Source: Paenibacillus mendelii
GTDB taxonomy: Bacteria > Bacillota > Bacilli > Paenibacillales > Paenibacillaceae
Reading direction: 5' to 3'
Assembly (NCBI RefSeq): GCF_024498075.1
Contig: NZ_JANHOF010000001.1
Coordinates: 62,001 to 126,000 of the forward strand
DNA length: 64,000 bases
The position numbers were made by a program, and so were the translations under genes. The stretch's first letter is position 1. Each line of letters begins with the position of its first letter. Shown in pieces: positions 36,016 to 44,667 of the stretch. The notes beneath the pieces were generated by a model that worked only from the letters and a program-made list of their open reading frames with translations, was not told the DNA's origin and did not search any database.

Positions 36016-36624
36016 TCACTCGACATTCTTCAATATAAGTAATTGGAAATGTGGGGAATTAGGATCTAATGGTATACGTTTGAAATAGATCTCCTCAAAA
36101 TGCTGTCCTGCGAGAGTTCTTATGGACTCGTCGGAATAGGATGCAAAAAAACGTTTGGGTTCGAATGCATCCTCCTTCCAGATCCCCTCTGAATCCTTGC
36201 CTCCGTAAAGTCCCATATAAAAAAGACCATCGGGCTTCAGAACACGTTTAATTTCGCCCAACACCTGGTCAATATCATGCTTTGGTACATGTAAGAGACA
36301 ATTTAATGCGTAGATGGCATGGAACGAATGATCAGCAAAATCCAAATGATAAAAATCCATAACCTTCGCGGTTAATCCTCTCTCTTTGCAATAACGAACC
36401 ATCTCATTGGACAAGTCGATGCAGGTTACATTCAAGCCGTTATCTTGAAAATAGAGGCTATCCATCCCCGTGCCCGCTCCTAGCTCCAGGAGAGATTGTT
36501 TATTCTCTTGTTTCAACCTATCCAGGAAAACTTTTCGTTCTATAATCTTCCATTCTGCCGGAGTTGAATTTGCCCGTCTGTGTGCATCAATATCATAGGC
36601 TTTCACTAGATTCTGTTTATTCAT
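36016..36624 (-). CDS. Class I SAM-dependent methyltransferase
   Basis: 202 residues. Motif I LLELGAGTGMDSLYF, motif II VTCIDLSNEMVRYC, then MDFYHLDFADHSFHAIYALNCLLHV and VLKPDGLFYMGLYGG. These fit the Methyltransf_11/25 fold, acting in the cytoplasm on an unknown acceptor. ATG 36624 follows AGGAGG. Confidence 0.85.
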   Translation of the reverse strand: MNKQNLVKAYDIDAHRRANSTPAEWKIIERKVFLDRLKQENKQSLLELGAGTGMDSLYFQDNGLNVTCIDLSNEMVRYCKERGLTAKVMDFYHLDFADHSFHAIYALNCLLHVPKHDIDQVLGEIKRVLKPDGLFYMGLYGGKDSEGIWKEDAFEPKRFFASYSDESIRTLAGQHFEEIYFKRIPLDPNSPHFQLLILKNVE

Positions 36625-36741
36625 ATTGTCCTCCTAAGATTGGTAACAATCACCTAATCTCACAATACCGCACATACGTTCGCTTGTAAAGGTGGGGTTC
36701 CAAATCTTTATTAAAACTTCCATATCGTCATCCTTCGGCAT

Positions 36742-37110
36742 TCATGACTTTATGACAGCGATTTGATAGTCATCTTCATAGACGACAATTCCGGGAGGAT
36801 CAACTGCGACGGTTCTCGTCAATTCGGTTTCATATTTCGCTGCGATTGTAATGAGGGGTTCCAGTTTGTTTATCATAACCCTTGTTTTTGGATTATCTTT
36901 AAACCATATTACTGCTTTAATGGCACTATTATCTTCGTAATAAGGCGGGTTTGGCAGATGCTGTTCAAACCATTCCTTCGTTTCAAAATATGTACGGTTA
37001 TCAGATTCGGATAATTTACCATCTCGCTGTAAATGGTAGATAACCACAAATATCCCATACGGTTCTTCTGTCTTGGGACTTGAGTAATTCCCATGAAACC
37101 TGATGTACAA
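36742..37110 (-). CDS. Conserved hypothetical protein
   Basis: About 122 residues, no family recognised. Mixed alpha/beta, no signal peptide or membrane segment, with aromatic-rich N-terminus YIRFHGNYSSPKTEEPYGIF and a central AVIWFKDNPKTRVM. TTG 37110 is preferred because AAAGGAGGG lies 6 bases upstream. In-frame ATGs at 37134 and 37173 lack a good ribosome site. Confidence 0.5.
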   Translation of the reverse strand: MYIRFHGNYSSPKTEEPYGIFVVIYHLQRDGKLSESDNRTYFETKEWFEQHLPNPPYYEDNSAIKAVIWFKDNPKTRVMINKLEPLITIAAKYETELTRTVAVDPPGIVVYEDDYQIAVIKS

Positions 37111-37228
37111 GATATTCCCTCCTTTCGCAGACATGAGCAGCCTATCGATTAATTGTTTGCCATGAATAATCATTCGATCTTAATTACCAACTATCCTTCT
37201 CACAAGCAATATATTACCATATGCACTT

Positions 37229-37882
37229 TCAATCGACGAAATAGTGGACGCCGACGAAATGGCCGCTGCCTTCGATATCGGCGAACAAATAATTGTCGCG
37301 GTCGGTCGTGTTGTACACGTCGTTCGGATCCAGAATGAGCCATTCGTTCTCGTCGCCGTCTCTGGGCTCCGTCAGTTCACGATTCCAATAGGCATGAAAA
37401 CGACCGGCTTCCAGCCCGATCGCGGGATGAACCTCGTAATCCACATAGAAGAAGAACATCATAATCGGCTGATCGGATTCGTTCTGGATCGTGATTCTCG
37501 CTCCATTGCCAAACGGCATTGGAAAATAGCAGTTGAGCGCCTGTCCATCCTGCGGCGCCGCCGCCATTGGCAGTGAGGAGTAGTTGTACTTCTCTCCCCA
37601 TCCTTGGCCGAAGAAATCACCGATCGGCGCCTCGACGCTGGGATTCGCCTCCCCGTCCCAATACATACGAATGACTGCATTGCGCCGAATCATCGGATCC
37701 TCACTGTTCATTGTAATCCAGATATGCTTGATAATCCCCGCGTGCTCGATTTCGGCAATCCCTCTCGTTTCGCCGGCCTCGATGCGAATACTGTCATGGA
37801 ATCCGCCTTTCCGGTCGAAGCTGGAAATCCGTTTCGTTGAAAGGTCATGGCGCAATTGAAACAGGCTGTTCAATGAATTCAT
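37229..37882 (-). CDS. DUF2961 (GH172-type) protein, apparently C-terminally truncated
   Basis: 217 residues. The N-terminal two thirds of a DUF2961/GH172 jelly-roll (IKHIWITMNSEDPMIRRNAVIRMYWDGEANPSVEAPIGDFFG in pieces) is well preserved, but the frame stops right after GHFVGVHYFVD, where the family usually continues for over 100 residues. GH172 enzymes act on fructose-containing or arabinofuranose glycans. ATG 37882 has GAGGAGG 6 bases upstream. It is divergent from a broken AraC gene. Likely a decayed sugar-use gene. Confidence 0.7.
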   Translation of the reverse strand: MNSLNSLFQLRHDLSTKRISSFDRKGGFHDSIRIEAGETRGIAEIEHAGIIKHIWITMNSEDPMIRRNAVIRMYWDGEANPSVEAPIGDFFGQGWGEKYNYSSLPMAAAPQDGQALNCYFPMPFGNGARITIQNESDQPIMMFFFYVDYEVHPAIGLEAGRFHAYWNRELTEPRDGDENEWLILDPNDVYNTTDRDNYLFADIEGSGHFVGVHYFVD

Positions 37883-37932
37883 CGTCATCCTCCTCACATT
37901 TGTCCAAGCGTAGGGCTTCCCACACTCGCTAG

Positions 37933-38431
37933 ATGCAAACACATCCATCAGGAGCTGGAATCCACGGTGCAAAATTGCTTTTCTATCATCGCCTCACCAA
38001 GCTTCCCTACGCGGACACGCTCGTAAAAGGGCTGTTTCTGGAATTATGGGTCTACTTACTGCGGGAGAATGAATGGTCGCATCATCCGGAGATCGTGAAT
38101 AACCTCGACGAATTAAACGCGGGCAAATCCTATTTGGACTGCCATTACGACCGGGAGGTATCGCTCGACACACTGTCGGCGCTATCCAACATCAGCATAT
38201 TATTTGATCAGCCTGTTCAAAAAGACATACGGCATGACACCGATTAAGTACCATCAGCTTATCCGTATCGAGAAGGCAAAGGAAATGATCCGTTACAGCA
38301 GGACGCCGCTCAAAGAAATTGCCTGTCTGTTCGGGTATGAGAACATCCATTCGTTCAGCCGTACATTCCGGCAAGTCGAGGGCGTATCTCCTTCTTATTA
38401 CCGGCCTCGGCATCAAGCCGACAGAATATAA
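37933..38431 (+). pseudogene. AraC-family regulator remnant (5' truncated and frameshifted)
   Basis: The frame from 37933 carries only the last part of the sensor region (FLELWVYLLRENEW) and the first HTH (YDREVSLDTLSALSNIS). It shifts near 38192 to the frame encoding YYLISLFKKTYGMTPIKYHQ and the second HTH (IACLFGYENIHSFSRTFRQVEG). An in-frame stop just before 37933 shows that the N-terminal cupin is gone. It would have controlled the divergent DUF2961 gene. Confidence 0.75.
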
Positions 38432-38516
38432 ACGCTATATAATGGGGCGGCATCAAGCGCCTTTTCTGACCAAAAAAAGACCACCGATGTACCTATCCCG
38501 GCGGCCTAGCAGCATG

Positions 38517-39593
38517 TTAGCTCTCTTCTAACATTGTTCCATCGCTATTAATCTGACTGATGCCCATTATTTCTGTAAGATTATTCGTATATTCGCCCGC
38601 TTGATTATGAACGAACTCCGTTAGAAATAAAGTAATCACCTTGTTAATTGCTTCGTGTTTGGCGTCGATCTGGGTTTCGTTAAAGTGAATCGGCACATCA
38701 CTGAATGTGATATGATTTGCCCCATGTATCTTAATAAAGGATTTATAACCGGTTAGAACATTTGCCACATGCATTTGCCCATTCATTGTATCGCGAGCGA
38801 GTTCCTCATTCCACCCATCATTCTTGAGCATCTCATAGGTCGATGAATGCTGCCGCAATAGTAAAACAGGTATGTGAACATATGAAGGATCTGTACCCAT
38901 CAGATGAAGACTCGGGTCTAGTAGAATAGCGGCCTTAATGTTGGAATCGTCTTGCAACATTCTATATACCGCAGCTCCACCTAATGAATGACCGATTAAG
39001 CTTATATTCTGCGGATCGATTTGGTGTTGAAGCAGCTCGTCAGATTCGTATACTTCCTCTAACCAGTTCATAACATATTGGATATCTTGCGTTCTTATTT
39101 CTAATAGCTTCAGCCATTCCTCCCGGTCTTTTGCGCCGAGGTCAGCAAGCGATTTCAATTGTTGAACATACTCCCCGTCCGGAAATACCGTGAATACCGA
39201 TTCATATGTCGCCCCGATTGACAGAACAACATAACCATCGGCGACAAGCTTCTTAATATTGAACCAGTACATATCTCTTTCGATTCCAAAGGCTGGCGAA
39301 TAAATGATGATGGGATACAAGGTACCTGACATGATGTCTGCATCCTTGTAAACGTTCGTTTTAAGCGTGTATAAATAATCCAAATCAGCCCCCATGCTCG
39401 TTAAGAACGCCTTGGCGGTTCCCACGCCAGGGTCAAACAGCTCAGGATACGCAGATTCATGCTCGGAGCTATTCGAATCAGGAGTAGGATAATAGATACT
39501 TACCATGAACCGCCGGTGACTGCCATCATGAAGAAATGGATTATCCCGTCTTGTATCCGTCGTGATCACTCTTGTCGTTCGGCCAACTCTCAA
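38517..39593 (-). CDS. Alpha/beta hydrolase of PAF-acetylhydrolase/lipase type
   Basis: 358 residues. The nucleophile elbow GHSLGGAA (about residue 206) contains the catalytic serine, with LYPIIIYSPAFG as the oxyanion-hole strand, AAILLDPSLHL as a possible acid strand and KIHGANHITF with the catalytic His. This resembles the PAF acetylhydrolase p/II family. No signal peptide. TTG 39593 has GGAGGAGG 7 bases upstream. It would hydrolyse short-chain esters; substrate unknown. Confidence 0.78.
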   Translation of the reverse strand: MRVGRTTRVITTDTRRDNPFLHDGSHRRFMVSIYYPTPDSNSSEHESAYPELFDPGVGTAKAFLTSMGADLDYLYTLKTNVYKDADIMSGTLYPIIIYSPAFGIERDMYWFNIKKLVADGYVVLSIGATYESVFTVFPDGEYVQQLKSLADLGAKDREEWLKLLEIRTQDIQYVMNWLEEVYESDELLQHQIDPQNISLIGHSLGGAAVYRMLQDDSNIKAAILLDPSLHLMGTDPSYVHIPVLLLRQHSSTYEMLKNDGWNEELARDTMNGQMHVANVLTGYKSFIKIHGANHITFSDVPIHFNETQIDAKHEAINKVITLFLTEFVHNQAGEYTNNLTEIMGISQINSDGTMLEES

Positions 39594-39638
39594 TTCAACA
39601 CCTCCTCCTTACATGAATGGACCAACTCTTCCGAGAAA

Positions 39639-39989
39639 TTAATAGGTCGAATGCTGCTTCCAAAGATAAGTAAACGTAAGATTAACCATCATGACTATAG
39701 CATATAGAATGGCTAATTTGTCATACTTCGCCGCGTAAAGAGCGACTCCGCCTGCCCCTAGAACGCATATTTCAAGCAAAAACCGAATGATGCCTGTTGT
39801 AGGTATGGACGCTTTGGGTGAAACAAACATCCCCCAAATAACAGCTGCGAGCAATGGCAATCCGATTCCCAGAATGATTTTCACCAGATACCCTTTACCT
39901 GCGTAGAAGCCCCAATACCCCAATGCAGTTAAAGCGCATAATTCAATTAGAAAACGCAAGCAAAGATTCGCATATTTGAAAAATTCCAT
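39639..39989 (-). CDS. DUF2568 (YrdB-type) small membrane protein
   Basis: 116 residues with four membrane helices: LCLRFLIELCALTALGYWGF, a second helix near VKIILGIGLPLLAAVIWGMF, then RFLLEICVLGAGGVALYAA and LAILYAIVMMVNLTFTYL. This matches YrdB-like DUF2568. ATG 39989 has GAGGAG. It lies 35 bp after the YdjM-like gene on the same strand, so probably third in the operon driven from 40745. Function unknown. Confidence 0.78.
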   Translation of the reverse strand: MEFFKYANLCLRFLIELCALTALGYWGFYAGKGYLVKIILGIGLPLLAAVIWGMFVSPKASIPTTGIIRFLLEICVLGAGGVALYAAKYDKLAILYAIVMMVNLTFTYLWKQHSTY

Positions 39990-40023
39990 ATCGTTCTCTC
40001 CTCGCGGCAAACTGCCTCTTCGT

Positions 40024-40578
40024 TCAAATTCCGAATACATCCGTTACCAAAGCTAATACCAGCAAGACCCCCATCATTCCTCCTGAAACAATCGCCCAGC
40101 CTGTGCTGCTTCTTTCCTTCACAACCGATTGTAAATACAGGAGGAAGCCAACACCGATTAGCACACCTTCCAACACGATGCTTAAGCTTGAATATTCCCA
40201 TATGCCAAGGCCCAATAATGGCAAATTCCCGAAATTGCTTGGCAATATAGGGAGATCCGCCCGATGTACGCATAGATCCAACAACCAGTGACTGAATACC
40301 ACTCCCGCCACGATTCGGCCGCCTCTATTGCCCCATTGTCGCTTGGCGAACATACCGGCCAATGCTGTAATAAGCAAAGCCCCGATTAATGAGTGTGTGT
40401 AATCTGCATGAATGACGGCCCCACCATAACCACTGCCTTCTATCGTTTCAACTCCTGTTACGAACAGCGGCACAAACAACACATCGAGTAATTGTGTACT
40501 CACCATGAGCGCCCAGAGCGGAACCTCTGGTGACTTCGATTTTACCGCTGCAGCTATACCAAAATGACCGGCAAACAT
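40024..40578 (-). CDS. YdjM-like membrane protein (predicted metal-dependent hydrolase fold)
   Basis: 184 residues, five hydrophobic segments, with H and D residues typical of the YdjM/DUF457 group: MFAGHFGIAAA, TQLLDVLF, HADYTHSLIGAL and FSHWLLDLCVHR. Members are thought to be membrane hydrolases, but no reaction is established. It begins 1 bp after the stop of the 30-residue peptide gene (TAGAATG), so translation is coupled. Confidence 0.7.
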   Translation of the reverse strand: MFAGHFGIAAAVKSKSPEVPLWALMVSTQLLDVLFVPLFVTGVETIEGSGYGGAVIHADYTHSLIGALLITALAGMFAKRQWGNRGGRIVAGVVFSHWLLDLCVHRADLPILPSNFGNLPLLGLGIWEYSSLSIVLEGVLIGVGFLLYLQSVVKERSSTGWAIVSGGMMGVLLVLALVTDVFGI

Positions 40579-40579
40579 T

Positions 40580-40672
40580 CTATTTCACTCCTCTTTGTTT
40601 GATAGTTCGAGCCTTGGCATCCAACCAACCCGCCCCTAGTACAAACAAAAGCATGAATAAAATAAAGCTCAT
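40580..40672 (-). CDS. 30-residue small membrane protein
   Basis: ATG 40672 is preceded by AGGAG 8 bases upstream. The product is one hydrophobic helix (FILFMLLFVLGAGWLDA) followed by a basic tail (KARTIKQRGVK). It is the first ORF after the promoter at 40722-40750 and ends one base before the next gene. The ribosome site, the fitting length of a single membrane span and the tight coupling argue that it is translated. No homologue is known to me; it could be a leader peptide or a small subunit of the following membrane protein. Confidence 0.6.
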   Translation of the reverse strand: MSFILFMLLFVLGAGWLDAKARTIKQRGVK

Positions 40673-40693
40673 CATCATCTCTCCTATTCGGGC

Positions 40694-40750
40694 TAACCAA
40701 CGGTTACTTTCCATTGGTTATAATATAACCGATGGTTATCTGAATGTAAA
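40694..40750 (-). promoter_or_regulatory. Promoter with overlapping palindromic operators
   Basis: Minus strand -35 TTTACA (40745-40750), 17-bp spacer, -10 TATATT (40722-40727). ATAACCATCGGTTAT (40725-40739) is a palindrome lying between the boxes. A second TAACCGTTGGTTA palindrome (40694-40706) lies just downstream. Together they look like a dual repressor operator; no regulator gene is adjacent. Confidence 0.65.
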
Positions 40751-40859
40751 GAATTTCCCGTTTTTTTCTACGGGAGTGTCTCCGGATTATAAAGTGCTGC
40801 TTCCATGACGAAAGAGCCCTGATGGGTTCCATGCAGAGCTCCTTCTTATGAGGGTGAGG

Positions 40860-43370
40860 TTAGACGAGTCCATGGATGACAATGGGAAGTCCATCGGGAT
40901 CCTGAATGATCATGCTTATAGAGCCGTCTTCACGCTCATCAGAATAATGGAGAATAACTGTATCCTGTTCACGCAAGAAGCGATAAGCCGCATCCAAGTT
41001 CCGACTTGAAAGTTGAATTCGTGTATCTGTGGCTTTGCGGTGTAGCTTATTCGTAAAGCTAATGACATTATGGTTTACCATTTCAGGGAAAGCCAAGTTA
41101 TATGCATGGCGCGAAGCCATCTCATCCTTGACGGCTAGACAAAAGCAGGTCAATTCGGGTTGGATCGGATGGTCATCATTATGGCAGACAATCGAAGCCG
41201 AAGAGTACGTGATTGCCCGATTCACGATTAAGATTTGGTTCCCGTCCTTGTCCGCAGCAATAAAGAAGTCCATATCAATGCCGCCATGATCCAGGGCATA
41301 TATGATCTCCCATTGCTGACGTTTCATCTCAACGAACGTGAATTCGATGTCAGGTGTCCTCACGATCAAGTCTGGCCGCCAATCGACGTGCATAAGATCC
41401 AGTCTTTTATCGGCGAGGATGAGATTCGGACCGTTCTCCAGCTGAAATACCCCGATCGGACCATCCAGCATCTCGGGCGTTATCGTCAAACCCAGCAGTG
41501 TGCTATAGAAGATTATTGAAGTTTTGAGATTGGTGCAGGTTACATAGATCGAATCGAGCTGGCACTCGGTTGCAGGACATGAATCCTTGGGTCGCATGCC
41601 TCCGAATGAATAGAACGGATTCACCGGGATATGAGAGATTACTCGCTTGCTCGCATGGCTATGGTCAGCTTCGAAGCGTTTGAATGCTTGAATGGCTTTC
41701 CATTCTTCTTGTTTAGCCTGCTCCAGCAGTCGGACTGCTGATGTTTTATGATTATATTCATGAGGATCCCCGCCTGACGGGAAAGGAAATAGCGTTTGCA
41801 GCTGCCGATAACATTCATACACCCGGCTGTAGCATTCAGCAGCATCGTGAAACATTTCACCCCAACTCGGGTACGCAGCATACCGCTCTTCACTTTGCCA
41901 CCTCTGTGATTGTTCTCGCCAGAAAGCCGCCGCTTGCTGCCTGCACCAGCCGAAGATCGCCAGACAAGACGCATTCCCGAGCGGGTCAATCGTCTCTAGT
42001 TCGAAAGCCTTCATCCATTCATCGTAAGCTTGAATACCATTGGCACAAGGCAGGAACGTGCTGTCCTGTCCTTCCGCATGACGAATGATGCGTTGAATGA
42101 GTCGCAGCATTTGTTCAGCTGGGTTGACCGATGCGAGCGTCCCATCTAATACATAGGCATAGAGCTCGCGGGATATTCTTGTGTCTAACTCTGCTCGGCC
42201 GGCATACAAACTGCTGTAAGGAATGGCAGCTGTCGACCTGGAATCGGATACATACAATAACTGCTCTTGATCATCATATCCGTATACGAGCGATGCTTCA
42301 TAATGAAGACCATTATTCAACAAAGCAGGAAAACCGCTATCTACCGATTGCCGAAGCATAGTAAGCGTACAAAGAAGCTTCTCAGTCTTATGCTTACTAG
42401 GAGCTGCAATCTTGTAATGCTGATAATCCACATATCTGTAATGATAGCCAAGTGTGAATAACCCATTCGCAAGAAAGGTATCCCAGTCCCATAGCATCGC
42501 GCTTGCCGCACTAATCATAGGCAGCCGAAGATTTATTATAAAGGCATAGCCGGTAAAGCCCGTTACCTCAGCCAAGGTAATATCTTTACCCGCGCTGCGG
42601 AGCGCGTGATAGATGGCATAGGGATAGGACATATCCGGGTGCACCAGATCCTCTCCTTGAATGGCAGGTTTGGGCAGCATGTGCCGCTTATAGCCGGCTT
42701 GGTCAAAGAAAGACCGGAGCTCCGTCCGGATGTCGAGCTCCATTTTTTCATTTGACAGCTTTTTGCGTATACGGGAGAGTGTCTTATGGATGTTATTGAC
42801 GTTCGTGTCAAATTGGGCTGCGATTTCGTCCGGAGCAAGCTGTTGATAGAAGAATTGTTCGAATACGGTTCGCTCACGCGGACCGAGAACGCGAATAAGT
42901 CCGGTCAACGCTTCTGTAACGGGCATCTCTAATTCATGTCTCGATTCCTGGGAAGGGTTTGCGCGCTTGGTGATCCGGTATAGGACGGTATCCAAGTCCC
43001 CCCAGTCCGGTTCCGCCTGCTTATTGGCAGCAAGAAAAGAAGAGAACGGCTTTTCTTTGCCGTAAGGCCCTCCCCTGCGCAGCTTCATCAAAGCCTGATT
43101 TCTCACAATTGCTCGCAGCCAGGGTAAAAACCTTCGCATATCCGCAACTGTACCAAGCTTCAAGAAAGCACTCAATAGCGCTTCCTGCACAACATCCTCT
43201 GCCATATGTTCGTCCTGAACGATGCTCTTAGCCCATGAGAACGCACGGCTGCGCTGCCTGGCAAGCAATTCGTTGAATGCCTCCCGGTCGCCTAATTTTG
43301 CTCGTTCCGCTAGTTCAATATCTGAAATTTCCATCTCGATTCGCCTACTTAGCCCATTTGTGGAGTACAT
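40860..43370 (-). CDS. ECF sigma factor fused to BtrH/C39-like and VOC domains
   Basis: 836 residues, about four times a normal ECF sigma. Residues about 20-110 form sigma region 2 (DREAFNELLARQRSRAFSWA, EDVVQEALLSAFLKL) and about 155-215 region 4 (LGPRERTVFEQFFYQQ, IAAQFDTNVNNIHKTLSRIR). Residues about 245-420 resemble the BtrH/peptidase-C39-like fold (DTFLANGLFTLGYHYRY, GLHYEASLVYGYDDQEQ). A helical region follows, then a VOC domain (LDSIYVTCTNLKTSIIFYS, about 625-740) and a degenerate second VOC. Presumably it recruits RNA polymerase to target genes, with the C-terminus sensing a ligand (inference). The start is ATG 43370 or 43334. It is divergent from a VOC-GyrI gene. No anti-sigma gene is adjacent. 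Confidence 0.8.
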   Translation of the reverse strand: MYSTNGLSRRIEMEISDIELAERAKLGDREAFNELLARQRSRAFSWAKSIVQDEHMAEDVVQEALLSAFLKLGTVADMRRFLPWLRAIVRNQALMKLRRGGPYGKEKPFSSFLAANKQAEPDWGDLDTVLYRITKRANPSQESRHELEMPVTEALTGLIRVLGPRERTVFEQFFYQQLAPDEIAAQFDTNVNNIHKTLSRIRKKLSNEKMELDIRTELRSFFDQAGYKRHMLPKPAIQGEDLVHPDMSYPYAIYHALRSAGKDITLAEVTGFTGYAFIINLRLPMISAASAMLWDWDTFLANGLFTLGYHYRYVDYQHYKIAAPSKHKTEKLLCTLTMLRQSVDSGFPALLNNGLHYEASLVYGYDDQEQLLYVSDSRSTAAIPYSSLYAGRAELDTRISRELYAYVLDGTLASVNPAEQMLRLIQRIIRHAEGQDSTFLPCANGIQAYDEWMKAFELETIDPLGNASCLAIFGWCRQQAAAFWREQSQRWQSEERYAAYPSWGEMFHDAAECYSRVYECYRQLQTLFPFPSGGDPHEYNHKTSAVRLLEQAKQEEWKAIQAFKRFEADHSHASKRVISHIPVNPFYSFGGMRPKDSCPATECQLDSIYVTCTNLKTSIIFYSTLLGLTITPEMLDGPIGVFQLENGPNLILADKRLDLMHVDWRPDLIVRTPDIEFTFVEMKRQQWEIIYALDHGGIDMDFFIAADKDGNQILIVNRAITYSSASIVCHNDDHPIQPELTCFCLAVKDEMASRHAYNLAFPEMVNHNVISFTNKLHRKATDTRIQLSSRNLDAAYRFLREQDTVILHYSDEREDGSISMIIQDPDGLPIVIHGLV

Positions 43371-43518
43371 TTCCTACACTTAACTTTCTTGATTAGACTG
43401 GGAATCCCTTTTTTCTCAAGATTAGAAAAAAGAGCTGCCATGAGGTCAGGTTTCAACCCTTCTATGGCATCTGTATAGAGGAATGAGGAACTAATTGATA
43501 AAGGAGACTGTTATCGTC
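43371..43518. other. Divergent promoter region of the sigma-VOC and VOC-GyrI genes
   Basis: About 150 bp between the two start codons. TTTTTTCT/AGAAAAAA inverted repeat (43409-43416 and 43424-43431). No confident -35/-10 pair was assigned; an ECF-type promoter is possible. Confidence 0.35.
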
Positions 43519-44442
43519 ATGACAAACCAGACCATTGCTGCACAATCGTACCACCCCGAAACGATATCATCATTTGCTTCAGCGGTTATTCCAGCATTGT
43601 ATGTATCGGATTTGAACCAAGCTCTGCTCTGGTATTGCAGATGCCTCGGATTCAAGGTGATGGCTTACAACCCGCATTTTGCCACAGTCGAGGTTGCTCC
43701 AGGGCGAATCTGCTGGATCAATCAGAATAAAGAGAAAGTCGGTCAGGGCAGGTTTGATTTTCACGTACCGAATACGGATGCTTTCCATCAGCATCTTGTT
43801 CAATGCGGCGCAGATGTAAGTGAATTGGAAGTTGGCGTTGCAAATACATTATGGTTCGAATTTCGCGATCCGGATGGCAATGAATTCGGGGCGTGGAGCG
43901 GACTATTTGGACTCAATGAACTGGAATATCATGCTGGTCCGGAGATTCCCTCCATGGAGAGGTATACGCTGGTATCACGCCCGGAATTGCATGTCGCAGG
44001 GTGCAGCGTTACCGTACATGTGAATGACCCCGAATCTGCATTAGCTGAGGGGGAGACCCGTCTGTCAGAAGCCATTAAAGATATACAGGGCGTAAAGTCA
44101 ACCTTATTCTACGTCAATCCCATTCTAGAGCGCTATGAAGATGTCCTGGAGAATGAGCTTTACGTTTGCGTCGAACTGGAGTCGCCAAGCGTGGATGCTA
44201 AGGGTCTTACGGTAATGACCATTCCCTCCCAATGTTATGCGGTGTTTACATATCCACGAACAAAGACGGATTTCCGTGCTGACTATTCCGATAAATATCG
44301 CTGGTTAGGCTGCCAATTCGGTTTTGAGAAGCAAATTCCCGGTCAAGCAACCGCCGTTCATCTGGAATACTCGGAGAATGACCACGTATATGTCTATATT
44401 CCCTATAAGGTCGGAGAAGACGTGCAGCATGACTATCGGTAA
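43519..44442 (+). CDS. VOC domain fused to GyrI-like small-molecule-binding domain
   Basis: 307 residues. N-terminal VOC domain (about 20-130; ALYVSDLNQALLWYCRCLGF and FEFRDPDGNEFGAWSG, the second carrying the metal-ligand-type Glu/Asp region) and C-terminal AraC-effector/GyrI-like domain (about 150-305; SVTVHVNDPE ... YVYIPYKV). VOC proteins bind or modify small molecules and GyrI-like domains bind drugs or amphipathic ligands. It is divergent from the sigma-VOC gene and is a likely target of it (inference). ATG 43519 has GGAG 12 bases away; TTG 43495, behind GAGGAAC, is an alternative. A terminator follows. Confidence 0.75.
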   Translation: MTNQTIAAQSYHPETISSFASAVIPALYVSDLNQALLWYCRCLGFKVMAYNPHFATVEVAPGRICWINQNKEKVGQGRFDFHVPNTDAFHQHLVQCGADVSELEVGVANTLWFEFRDPDGNEFGAWSGLFGLNELEYHAGPEIPSMERYTLVSRPELHVAGCSVTVHVNDPESALAEGETRLSEAIKDIQGVKSTLFYVNPILERYEDVLENELYVCVELESPSVDAKGLTVMTIPSQCYAVFTYPRTKTDFRADYSDKYRWLGCQFGFEKQIPGQATAVHLEYSENDHVYVYIPYKVGEDVQHDYR

Positions 44443-44458
44443 ACAGATCGACACAGAA

Positions 44459-44489
44459 GCAGCCGCTCAAGTATGAGCGGCTGTTTCTT
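44459..44489 (+). terminator. Terminator of the VOC-GyrI gene
   Basis: AGCCGCTCA/TGAGCGGCT perfect 9-bp stem, loop of 4, followed by GTTTCTTG. Confidence 0.7.
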
Positions 44490-44505
44490 GCATATTCCCA
44501 TGTAC

Positions 44506-44664
44506 TTACTTATGGTTCTGGCATACCGTAATGACATTAAAATCGTCATCTCGCATGTTGAAAAAGGAGACAGACTCATACCGATGAATGCCTCCGCAAA
44601 TAATTTGGAAGCCTAAATTTTCTATAAACGCAGCCGCTTCATCAATATCATCTGCTGGTAAAAT
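44506..44664 (-). pseudogene. VOC-domain C-terminal remnant
   Basis: 53 codons without a start, in a frame different from the upstream gene. ILPADDIDEAAAFIENLGFQ and ESVSFFNMRDDDFNVITVCQ match the last half of a VOC domain. It abuts the tandem-VOC gene stop, suggesting decay of a third VOC module. Confidence 0.55.
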
Positions 44665-44667
44665 TCA

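Noticed and set aside
40795..40858. Terminator after the sigma-VOC gene
   Set aside because: An imperfect AGAGC..GCTCT stem exists, but pairing is interrupted and the T run is poor.
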